Assembly: GCF_963678635.1 (NCBI RefSeq)
Contig: NC_087063.1
Location: forward strand, 38,330,759 to 38,394,758
DNA length: 64,000 nucleotides
Direction of reading: 5' to 3'
DNA from: Symsagittifera roscoffensis
Taxonomy: Eukaryota; Xenacoelomorpha; Acoela; Convolutidae
Below the pieces are notes generated by a model. That model was not told the DNA's origin. It worked only from the letters and a program-made list of their open reading frames with translations, and made no database searches. Below are positions 1 through 11,003 of the stretch, piece after piece. The translations under genes were made by a program, and so were the position numbers. Numbering within the stretch: the stretch's first letter is position 1; every line of letters begins with the position of its first letter.

Positions 1-16
1 ACCCCTAAACAGGTCT

Positions 17-3000
17 TTGGAGACATTCCTGACAAGATTATCTAGAACCAATGAACGCAGTGAGAAGTCCAGAAGAGTCTTTAAGAAACCAAGATGCTAC
101 AAAGACGAATCTGATGGCTGTATTGATACCTGGATAGAGGTAATGAAGCTGCATTTCGAGGAAGAGGACTTGTCGGAGAGACAGGAATGCAGCGCGCTCA
201 CCAGCAACTTAGAAGGGACAGCCCTGAACTGTGTCATGGCCAAGAAGCAGTATCAACGTGACATTGCTGAGAAAATCTTCGAAATCTTGTTAAACCGTTT
301 CGGATCAGGGGTGCAGGGGCACCAGGCGATGATGCGCTTCGAGAAACGGAGGCAACGAGAAGATGAAACCATAGACAAGTTTCTCGATGATTTGGAAATG
401 CTGAGAAGACGCAGCCAACCGGATGAGTCAAACCGAAGGATGAACCTGGCCGTAGCCTCAAAATTCATCGATGGTGTGAAAAATGATGAACTTCGTACGA
501 TGCTAGCAACGCATTACACACCACTATCAACTAATGCGCCAACACCGGAGGAGTTGAGGCTCAAATCAAAAGAGTATCTTTTGTTGAAACCTCCTTCGAG
601 ATCTGGATATTACAAGAACAATTATGGCAATTTTAACAACGGACCAGCAAACCAAGGGAACAATTGGTACAAACCGAGGGATGATATGGACAAGAGACGT
701 TCTTGTGCTAATTGCACTTCAACGGACCATCATGTGTCAGCATGCCCAGCTTACAAACAAGGCATGAAACCAATAGGCTTGAGCCTCGAGGACGAAGATG
801 CGTCAGAATTGGACCATGAGGATTTCATGAGAGGAGTAATAGCAAAATTCGGCCCGAGGTGTTTTTTTTTGCAACTTGGAAGGTCATTTTAAATCAGATT
901 GTCCGCAATTCTGGGATGCAGTGGCAGACATCAAGCATCCAAGACACGAAGAGGCTTTGTCAGGAGTGAAAGCCAGCAAGGCTCGACTTTTGAGTGAAGC
1001 GGAGGCACGCAGAAAGGATAAACCGCAAGAGCTGGCGGCAAAGAAAATGCAAGCGGTAACAGGAGAGACACGTGAGCCGGAACCGGCAACGCAACTGCGG
1101 CTGATGGCTTTAAGATCGATTATAAGGCAGCCGCAAGGGATGCTCTAAATAGAGTACAACAGGAATTGGTGACGAAAGAGATCGAACAAAAAGTGAAACT
1201 TGAACTGGAAAATGAGAAGCTTCAGGAGCAACTGATTACCTTCGAAGCAACGGAGTTCGAAGAGACGAAAACACCAAGCAGTTTAGATATGAAACTTAAA
1301 GTGATCTCCGGTAAGAGATTCGGCATGGTGCCGCAAGGAAATAAGATACAGTCGATAATCTCAGTGGCTGGACACCAGGTAATAAAAAATCTGAGTGAAC
1401 CATCCGAGTTCACTTTAATGCATTTGGACACATATGCAGATTATCTGAGGCAGGTGGAGCCACGCACCGAGTCGAGAGCTGTGCGAGCACTACTAATGAC
1501 GGGTGGCCCTCGCATGAAGAAACTTCATGGACGCTACCTGGAGGTCTATGGGCCGCATCAAATAATGCTGAACGTGGATGGAATCAGTATCTACACCAGG
1601 ACTTATATAACAACAGATGATGACCAGATGGGGCAGATCTATTTGGGTGAAGAGGAACTCAAAGTCAGCAGGATAGACCATGACGCCATGATGGAACAAG
1701 ACGCGGTACAGATTGGATATGAGGCAGATGTGACAGCACATCTGCTCGACACCAACGGAACAAAAATCTGAGTCACAGGGCTTCTGGACACAGGAGCGGT
1801 GGTGAGTGTGATGCCGATAAAAACTTGGGAAAGAATGGGCTTCACGCGGGAAGATCTGATTCCTACGAATCTCCGACTGGCCGCCGCAAATCGAGGAGCT
1901 ATCTACGTAGCCGGAAGAACACCGATAACAGTCCTTCACATGGGAGGACGAGATCTTTGGATGAGCTTCCTGGTGGTAGAGAATCTGGACGACGCCGACC
2001 AATTCATCTTGGGCAGAGATTTTGTCAGGAATTTTGACGTGATGATTGACTTGAACAACGGTCTAAAACGGATTAGAAACCCGGACCGAAAGTATGTTAA
2101 GAGACCAATTAATAGGATAATAACAGACGAAAATAAGGTACAAGTTTCTTGGATAGAAAAGTAAAATTACAACCAGGACAAGCTGTAGTAGCTGTTTTTA
2201 GAATGAGAAATTTAAATTCGTTAAGTGATAGTAAACAGGTTTGCTTAGTACCGAATCCAAATAGTCAGAGTTCGGTGATTTTAGGCCGGAGCTTCTCGGT
2301 AACGCGAAACGGACTGTGTGTCAGTGTGTTGTTGAACACACTGGACACCACGGTTTCAATCCAGCGTGGAAAGAAGCTTGGCTACGCTTTGCCGATGAGG
2401 ACCGACTATGAGGAGACACAAAACTTGAAGAAATATAGTGTGAAAGACTGTCCTTATCATGCCAATAAAGATAAAATTTTAAAGAGAATTAATGAATTCA
2501 AATCTATTCATAAATTGTTTTCAATGAAATCCGAAACCGACGACGGCTTATCAAGCTGCTCGAATTTTCCGGAACGCCCCTCGTCATATGAACTAGAATC
2601 TGACAAACCGGTTTTGCCAGAGATAGAACATTTAAAAGGGAAAATAGGTGAGGGAGATTTCGAAAAATTGCGGGACCTCCTAAATCGGAACGCTGATGTA
2701 TTTTCAAAACATAAGGCGGATATCGGTTGCTGTAATTTCGTAGAACACGAAATCGAACTAGAAGAGGGCGCCGTTCCCCATAGGGAAGGCGCAAGTCGAA
2801 TGACGCCACACAAATCGGAAGCGTGCCGAGCGGAAATAGAAATGTTGCTTGAATACGACATGATAGAACCCTCGAAATTGCCATGGGCTTGCGGGGTAGT
2901 AATGGCGAAAAAGAAAGGGGGCAGCTTAGATTTTGTTGCGACTTTCGTTACTTGAACGCAGTAACGATTAAAGATGCGTACCCGATACCGCGAATTGACG

Positions 3001-6000
3001 AGAGCCTATCTAAACTTGGTGATGCCAAGTTCTTCACCACATTGGACTTAGGTTCTGCCTTCTGGCAGGTCCCTCTGCGAAAAAAGGACAGAGAGAAAAA
3101 CGGATTCGCGTGCAAATTGGGATTGTACCAGTGGAAGAGGATGCCCTTCGGCTTGTGCAATGCAACGGCCACTTTTCAAAGACTGATGGCTCAGGCTTTG
3201 ACGAGAGTGACCAAGAAGTACGGGAATCTCGTGATGTGTTACGTGGATGACGTGGTCATAGCGACACCGACCCTGGAAGACCACCTTGATAGGCTCGATG
3301 AGGTCTTTGGATGCATGAAAAGAGCAGGATTAAAGTGCAAACCATCGAAATGTGAAATCCTTAGGGATTCGATAAAGTACCTAGGAAGAATGGTGGATAG
3401 GCATGGTGTGAGGCCGGACCCGGAAGCAGTGGAAGCAGTGTTGACATGGAAAGCTCCCAGAACGGACACACAGCTCATGAGCTTCCTAGGGTTTGCCAAT
3501 TACTACCGAGAATTCATTAAAGGATATGCGGACAAGGTGTATCCGATGCAGAAGCTGATGCGCAACAAAGGGAAGAAGTTCGAATGGAACGATGAGGCAC
3601 AAGTTGCTTTCGAGAACATAAAGCGGGAACTGTGATGCTGGGCATGCCTACAGAAAAGGGCCTGTATGTTCTCGACACAGACGCATCGGTGGTGGCCATC
3701 TCAGGACTCTTGCATCAAGAGCAAGAATGGAACGGAAGAACAGTTCTCCGTCCCATTGCATACGGCAGCAAGGTCTTGAGTGACACAGAGATGAAATATG
3801 TCGCACCAAAAGCAGAAATGTTTGCAGTAGTCACCTTCGTGGAAAAGTACCGTGCATACTTGGGGAGCGCTCCCTTCAAATTACGCGTGGACAACAGAGC
3901 GTTATCCTGGTTGAAAACCTACTCGATGGATCAGAGTTATATTGGTAGATGGATAGTAAGATTGGATGGCTACCATATGATAATCGAACATAGGATGCGT
4001 GATAAACACCAGAATGCTGACAGCCTCAGCAAGAAAACTGAGTTCTATGAAAGATTGGAGCAGAAACAGGCCAATCAGGCGGAAATAAAGGAGGGATTCT
4101 CGTTTCTGGAAAAAGAGACTTATGAAGCGCTTCCCTTAACGAGATGGTTGGATAAGTCTGGACATCCAATTCCAGGGCACCCTGAGTTACCTGTAGAGAA
4201 AGCAGCCGAGATAAAGATCCTGTCCAAGGAGGACCCGGTCCCCTTGGATTTGTTGCTGCGCTCGAACCTGGTCCAGCAAGAACTCTCTCGCATGAATATA
4301 AACAGCCTCTTATTATTGGATAAAACGGTGCAAGTCACACCACAAGTGATGAGGATGCTGGGTGGATTGTTAGAAAGAGAAGTGACCAGAGATGACCCCG
4401 AGTGGACAGCAGCAGTGGCATCGCTAACAGTCAGTGAGAAGGTGAAGATCATGCCGTCCAGACGACAGCACGAAGAGAACGAGAGGGATTGTAGGACAAT
4501 AGTTCAGCAACTAGTATCCTCAATACCCCAAGAGGTTTTAACCAGTACTTCTTACGGACAGAAAGAACAGGGGAGCAGCAAGCGAAAGAAAACCGTCACC
4601 TTTGTGGACCGGGATAAAGAGGGTGAAGTTGTAGAACAAAATCTGCTGCAAGACTATTTGTCCGGGGAGAAGGATGAGGAGAAGAACCAGCGATTACAAG
4701 ATCAACACCCGGGACCGGAACATTTTTCCGGGGAGTCTGAGATAGTCGAGAAAATTCCTGATGAGAAACAGGACCTAGAGAACAAGGTTTTGTCCGGGGA
4801 GTTCAGATGGATGCGAAGAAAGCACAGACATGATCTGGAGGAGCGTGCAGTCTCCAGCGCAACCTCTTCGACAGATTATAATTCAGGAAGCTCAGGAATG
4901 AACACCTATTCAGACAGGAATTCGAGCTCGGGATCAGAACTGTCAGAACTGGCGATACACACGCTACTAGTGGAAATTCGGGCAAAGGACCTGGACAGAG
5001 AGGTGTACCAGGATCCGGACAGCGATCGCTACCTTATACCAAGCGAAAGAGTCTTTGACAACGCAGCGGATGACTTGGAGACAATAGCTGTATCGAAACG
5101 TTCGATAAGCCTATTGCCGCAGAAAGCGGTAGTCAGGACTGATCTTCTGCCGTTTGAACAAGAAACACAACCGTTGGCGAAGATTTGGTGCGTTAAGATG
5201 GAAGAAGACACACATCAACCCAACGAGCTGAATAGTCAGATGAGGGTCATGAAGACGTACTTGAAGGCGAGATACGGACTCTCGGACCTTCTAAGGGCGC
5301 AGAGAAATGATCGCATGACAAGCAACCTGAAAAGGTGGATCGAGAATGGTTCTCCGGATAAAGGGGACCTCGAGGAAGATAGTTATCGCATCCCGAGACA
5401 ATACTTCATGCAGAAGGAAGGGAGGTTATATTTGAACAAGGACGGGATTGTGGCTTGCAAAAGAAGGGAGGAAGACAGAGTCCTGTACAAGTATAACGCG
5501 ATAGTATTACCGCAACTCTATCAGACAGAACTATTATTCAGGTCACATGATCAAATGGGCCATCAGGGGATCGAAAAAGTATATCAGAGGATCCTGAAGC
5601 GCTTTGAGTGGCCTGGGATGAAAAAGGCATGCGAGAAATGGGTAACAGCATGTCTGTCATGCCAACAGGTCAAGGATCCTAGGAAGTTGCGATTTCCTTT
5701 ACAATCGATTGAGTCGTCTGAATTCAACGGGGTGGTGCAAATAGATCACCAAAAGAAATGCATGACAGACAATGGTTACAATCAGGTGCTGGTCATGATA
5801 GATCATTTTACGAAGTATGCAGAGGCCGTGCCCTGCATAACTGCCTCGGCGGAAGAGACATGCGACCACCTGATCAATACATGGATAGCAAGACATGGTT
5901 GTCCGATGACCTTTCAATCGGATAATGGAACAGCTTTCGTAGGAGAGCTTACGAAAGAGCTTATGAGACGCTCACAGGTCGCTCAGGCTCACTCCACGAC

Positions 6001-7395
6001 ATACCACCCTCAAACGAATGGCTTAGTGGAAAGACAGAATAGGACGTTGGTGTCGATGCTGAGAGTATATTGTTCCAGGTATATGACCGATTGGGACAGA
6101 TGCCTTCCACAGGTGATGGGGGCATATAACAGCACGCAACACTCCACCACTGGAGTCAGTCCACACATGATGCTAACTGGACACGAAAAGTCTTTACCCT
6201 TAACCTTCTTCTACCCAGAATATGAGGGAAAGAAAACGTCCCCACAGGTCTACGTGAGGGATGTGATCAGACGCCAACAGGAGTTGAACGATTTGTGTAG
6301 ACGAAACACTCAGCAGGCACAGGCAAGGCAGAGGAAAAGATTCGACAAGAAAGCAGCTGGTGCAAAGGCTTACTCGGTGGGAGACTACGTATGGGTATTT
6401 CAGAACGTTATACCACCGAAAGGGACAAAGAAGCTTCTAAAAAAGTGGAGGGGACCCTTCTTGATTACAGAGGTGCACCAGGAGGGACGCTTTTATAGAC
6501 TGAGTACTGGCCGAGCCGCCCGCTACGAGAACATCAAGCAACACAATCCATCGACAGAAGACTGGTGTATACCTGCAGACATGGAAGAAGGGGATTATCT
6601 AATGATGGATCCTGCTTGTGAGGTCAATGAAAAAGGCACCAGGGAGAAGAACGATGAGAACGAAATCGTAGAGGAAGGTACGGATACACCGCTGGACCTA
6701 GATCCAAACGAACAGATCGAAGCGGACGATGAAACCTTACCCTACGCAGAAGAGGATTGGCAGGATCCCGAACAGATAGAGGTTCCCAAGAACTTGGAAC
6801 CAGATCTTCCGTTCACGATACAGACTCGTCATAAGGACGGGACGGGACGAGACCAAGAAAGAAATACAATCCTTACGGTGACGACTTTGTAGTGGATAGG
6901 ATAGATCTAAAGATAATAGTGGAGGAATTAGCGGGTCTAGAGGAAATAACTGTGTCACAAGACATTGACATAGTCGATGATCACAACGATGAGTGGGTTG
7001 ACGACTGGTCGAAACCCGAGGTAGAATTCGACGATGAGCAACAGCAGTCATATGAACAAGACCTGACGAACCTACGTGTCTTAGAGTGGCTGAATGAAAT
7101 GACCTCGGATCCAGAGGAGACCAGTGTCACGATTCAAGACGTGGATCTTGAAAGCATGAAATACATCAAGACTGAACGAGATGATCCTTCCTGGGCTGCC
7201 CAGGAAGGACGACTACTCATTCCAGCCTCTAACCTTGACTTGATACCCGGTATGCGATCGACGGGGACGTCGATGGATATTTTTGTCCAAGGAGTGGGGG
7301 TAGGACTTACCCACACTGAAAACTTGATAATAAAAAAATTAAGAATAGAAAGAGAAACAGGAGACTTAGAAGCAGAAACAGGCGAAGAACCTTAG
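17..7395 (+). pseudogene. Element A gag-pol region (broken)
   Basis: Fossil gag-pol. The capsid-like gag portion lies at about 60-480 and the zinc knuckles at about 700-905. The protease active-site motif is near 1783, and the RT palm with YVDD near 3240. RNase H lies at about 3660-4010. The integrase HHCC module is near 5550, the DDE core at about 5730-6040, and a GPY/F-like module at about 6380-6540. Between RNase H and integrase is an acidic linker with three LSGE/FSGE motifs spaced 66 bp apart. Each part aligns with the intact frame in element B. About eight interruptions occur across this stretch. Confidence 0.88.
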
Positions 7396-7423
7396 AAACC
7401 TGACATAGGCAGGGTAGTTGAGT

Positions 7424-7905
7424 CATATTTTAAATTACCAAATGAATATTCTAGTAACATAATACTAACAGACAGTAATTTCATACTCACAAACAGAACA
7501 TGTGCGATAGCGATCACTGCAGACATGAGTTTTAGGACAGCGCTAGCGGCAGATTTTAAGAGGGAATACAAAAACGTGGAATTCCTTTGGAAGCAAAGAC
7601 CAGGGATAGGGGGCGTAGCAGCCTTACCTCCGGCGGTGTCGCAGATACCGGGAAAGTACTTATGCTTCTTGGTAACGAGGGCGACAGAGAAGCAGCACGT
7701 GGACCCAGAAAACCTAGTCTTGTCTTTGACGAGGCTGAGGGACTTCCTTGTGGAAAAGGACGTGAAGGAGCTCTCGCTTCCAGTGTACGATCCAAACAGA
7801 GGAAGAGTGCATCCTCGGGAATTGTACGCGCTTGTACACGTGATATTCTCTGATACGAACATACAAGTATATCTACATAAGAAGTATTACTTAAGTATAG
7901 GCTGA
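7424..7905 (+). pseudogene. Element A macro-like domain, C-terminal end of pol
   Basis: The segment aligns with the C-terminal end of element B's polyprotein. It keeps the order of an OARD1/Poa1p-type macro domain: a strand then 'ADMS', 'ADFKREY', a 'GG.AALP' turn, a strand 'KYLCFLVTR', a helix '..LTRLRDF', a strand 'LPVYDP', and the last strand ending near 'VYLHKKYY'. Macro domains bind ADP-ribose, and some remove it from proteins. Here the assignment rests on pattern memory, and ligand binding is not shown. Confidence 0.65.
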
Positions 7906-8975
7906 GTGATGTGCGAGAGGGTGTTAGGCCAAAGACTAAGTTGTATGTAATATGTGATATGTGTGTTATGTTATGTTATGTTATGTTATGTGTTAGGTTA
8001 TTAAGATCATGGGTAAGTAGGGGTTAGTGACCATGAACAACTAAATGACGATCTTGGGAATAGATCCAAAGTTTGGACTGTCCAATCTTAGGTCGAATTC
8101 CAAAATTTTAGAAACTAATTGATTTTAATAAATTTTAGGATAAATATCTTTTTATCTGAACTGTCTTTAAGCAAATTTTAACGATATATGTTAAGGTGAA
8201 ACTGACAAGTGTGACATTCGTGATTTCTTTTCTAGATCCTGATTGATCATTTAAATTACTCGCTTGAGTCAGATATCGAATTGAATCAAATCAAACTTGA
8301 AAAGAAAAGAATGGACAACTTCAACCTGGATGAATTGATGGACCTGGCAGAGGCATATGTGGGACCGATGGTAGATGCGATCTATCGTCGGCTGATCTAA
8401 CGAGACTTCGCTCTGGAGGACCCAGAGGTGGTCATGTTGCTGACCGCCCTGATCAACATCCTGGGGCACGACAACCGTGGGGACCGCCCCACGGAAGTCC
8501 TGTTGATGGCAGCATATGGAGAAAGAGGAGTACTAGACCGCCCGAACATGAGAGTGATGAGGTGGAGAAACGGGGCCCTCTCAGGGAGTGACTTGGCGAA
8601 TGAGCCTGGATTGGGAAGTTCTAGGACTTACCAACCAGGTGAGATGCCAATGCCCTCTAAGCCTAAGGGCTGACGAGAATGCATCGGGAGATGAACAGCG
8701 AGGCGACCTCGTCTGGTTCACCACTGAGAGCAGCTGTGCCACCAAAAAGGGCGAAAGTAGCACAGAAGGTTCAAACGAACCAAACCATACAAGATCTGGA
8801 CGAGATGAACGATCAGCTGAGAAGTACGAAGAAGGAGCTGGACGAGATGACCAAAAGCATGCTCCAGATGCAGGAAGATCGGGACATGTGGAGAAAGTTG
8901 TTTGAAGACTGCAACAAAAAGCAGGGTCAAGAGATCGAGCGCTTAAGGCAGGAATAGAAAGAGCGATCGGAGCAG
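7906..8975 (+). pseudogene. Element A: spacer and coiled-coil coding remnant
   Basis: Between the macro-like domain and the SGNH-like ORF lies about 1 kb. The first part is non-coding and contains a short TTATG microsatellite near 7965-7990. From about 8310 there is coding-like sequence, including a heptad-rich stretch at about 8780-8955 (leucine, methionine and charged residues) that should form a coiled coil. No counterpart is present in element B. Function unknown. Confidence 0.5.
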
Positions 8976-11000
8976 GTGGCATTGACAACGGCCGTGGAGA
9001 AAGTGATACCTGCAAGGGATATTCCTCGTGGGCAGTCCCCGATGGAGCTCTTGACGCCTCGAGAAATGAGTCAAACAACGGAGACACGCTTGCTTCCAGC
9101 AGAGACAAATCGAGTAACAATCCCGGATCCTAGTGACACCTTGGGTGATCCCGTCGTAGAACAGACAGCGAGGAAGCTGATAGAGACAGCTGGACGATTG
9201 GTCGCTAACAAGAATGCACCAGGTTCCGGGGTGACTGCACCCTATGGAACGATTGACGATACGGGCAGAGTACAACTCTCCCAGACCGTGATCAGACAAG
9301 GGATAAGTAACGTGACACCACTCATGGGGAGCTCGAGAATCCCAGAGAGGAAAGTACGAAAGATGCCAGCGAAGAAAGTGTCTCGTATAATAGACGTGCA
9401 GAAGAATAATCAATTGAAGTATAATTTCACGGGAGTTCCGGAGACAGATCCGAGGGCCTGCTTCAATCGAGCTACCTGGAGCCCGGCTGTGAACCTGCAG
9501 CAACCACCACTCGGGACATCTCATCTGATATTGGGAGACAGCTTAGTCAGAGTGCTGTCGAATTTGAGGACCTCGTGGGTCACCACGGTGATGGTCTTTG
9601 GAGGCGCGACGATAGCCCAATTATATCGGATGGTGGAACTGATGAATCCAGGGAAGATTCCCAATGTGATGATCTTAGTTGGGACGAATGACATCTCCAG
9701 AGGTTCAGACGAGCAGGAAGCACTATGGGAGTCAATGATGGTGTGTTTGTTTACTACTCTCTGGCAGAAATTCAGTTGCGCGGTACTGACCGTTTACACT
9801 GTGCCAATGGACGCGAGAAGCCTGACAGCATCAGGAAGAAGGCACAACGAGGGAGTCATAAGATGGAACAACATCTTGAGGAACCTAGCAAGTCGAAATG
9901 CCGGAAGAATGATCCTCATGGACATCGAACATGCGCTGAGAGCCATGGATCAGGCCAGAATGACCACGGATGGCATCCACTTCGACAGTATTGAAGGACA
10001 AGCTTGGTTGAATCGAGTCTTCCAAGAACGGTTGGATGAACTGGAAGCAGAACTCTTTGACACAGGAGTGCTGAAGGAAGAGGGAACGGTGAGTGATGCG
10101 GTGATTACCACCTTTGTGCCTCCTAGCCTGGAAACACGCTTGGGTACGGTCCCGGCCGTCACGAATTACCGGCAACAAAGCACCAGCGAACCAGGTCGAA
10201 GAACAGACGTACAGGATCGGTTGGGAGAAGCACCGATGAGGAGGACAATTCATCCTAGGAGAAGAATAGGACCTGTCAACCAACCAATCGAAGAGGCAGC
10301 AGGCACATCTAGATCGGAAACTAGATCGGAGACGACGAGTACCAGTCGAGAGGAGAGACCGAGCAGAGGCTCATTGTTGTGGTCGAGATCCATACCGTCT
10401 CCCTGGCATATATATAAAGACGAACTAATGAAGCTGGATCTCCAGAGAGTAAATTTCATCGAAGATGCGAGGAGGATGCTGAATGGAGCGACGCTATCCG
10501 TAAACAGATTGTACTCAATAACCGGCGTAGACTGGTTGATAGCCGCTAGCATAAATTTCAGCTCCACGACGGCCTTGAGATTTGCTGATTTGGAGGGACT
10601 GCCCTCTAACAACACGATGGGACCAGTGAATGCGAGACCGTTGCAAGATGTGAGATTGAACCATGATGAGGGGAATCGTGAAGAGAGACCAGGAAGATTC
10701 CTGACGGCGAGAGCGCCGATTGGACAACACGTGAAGATATTCAGGCAGCTGACGACACCACCTGGTCATGCGAAAGAGAGAGTGTACCCAAAACTAGTGA
10801 ACCAAGGTGGTGATGCCCAGAGATATGGCGGATTGACAGCGATAAAGAAAGATGAGACCATCTTCGCCGCCTATGACAAAGCAGAGATGAGGAAGGCCAA
10901 AATCATGGTAGTAGCGAATTCAGAGTTCGTGTACACCTCCAAGTCTTTGTTTTGGCCGGACGTCATAATGTTGGCCGCGGTTGACCTAGACCTATTGTAA
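8976..11000 (+). CDS. Element A: SGNH/GDSL-hydrolase-like protein
   Basis: An open frame of 674 codons inside element A. The middle carries all four SGNH blocks in order and with normal spacing: GDS at residues 187-189 (block I serine), a GGA at about 209-211 (block II glycine), GTND at 236-239 (block III asparagine) and DGIH at 332-335 (block V Asp/His). This suggests an esterase or lipase fold that could be active. SGNH hydrolases cleave ester bonds in lipids, glycans or polysaccharides. SGNH-type esterases are known in ORF1 of some CR1-type LINEs, but I know of no standard LTR element with one. The C-terminal 200 residues or so are unassigned. Element B has no counterpart. Confidence 0.7.
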   Translation: MALTTAVEKVIPARDIPRGQSPMELLTPREMSQTTETRLLPAETNRVTIPDPSDTLGDPVVEQTARKLIETAGRLVANKNAPGSGVTAPYGTIDDTGRVQLSQTVIRQGISNVTPLMGSSRIPERKVRKMPAKKVSRIIDVQKNNQLKYNFTGVPETDPRACFNRATWSPAVNLQQPPLGTSHLILGDSLVRVLSNLRTSWVTTVMVFGGATIAQLYRMVELMNPGKIPNVMILVGTNDISRGSDEQEALWESMMVCLFTTLWQKFSCAVLTVYTVPMDARSLTASGRRHNEGVIRWNNILRNLASRNAGRMILMDIEHALRAMDQARMTTDGIHFDSIEGQAWLNRVFQERLDELEAELFDTGVLKEEGTVSDAVITTFVPPSLETRLGTVPAVTNYRQQSTSEPGRRTDVQDRLGEAPMRRTIHPRRRIGPVNQPIEEAAGTSRSETRSETTSTSREERPSRGSLLWSRSIPSPWHIYKDELMKLDLQRVNFIEDARRMLNGATLSVNRLYSITGVDWLIAASINFSSTTALRFADLEGLPSNNTMGPVNARPLQDVRLNHDEGNREERPGRFLTARAPIGQHVKIFRQLTTPPGHAKERVYPKLVNQGGDAQRYGGLTAIKKDETIFAAYDKAEMRKAKIMVVANSEFVYTSKSLFWPDVIMLAAVDLDLL

Positions 11001-11003
11001 TCA

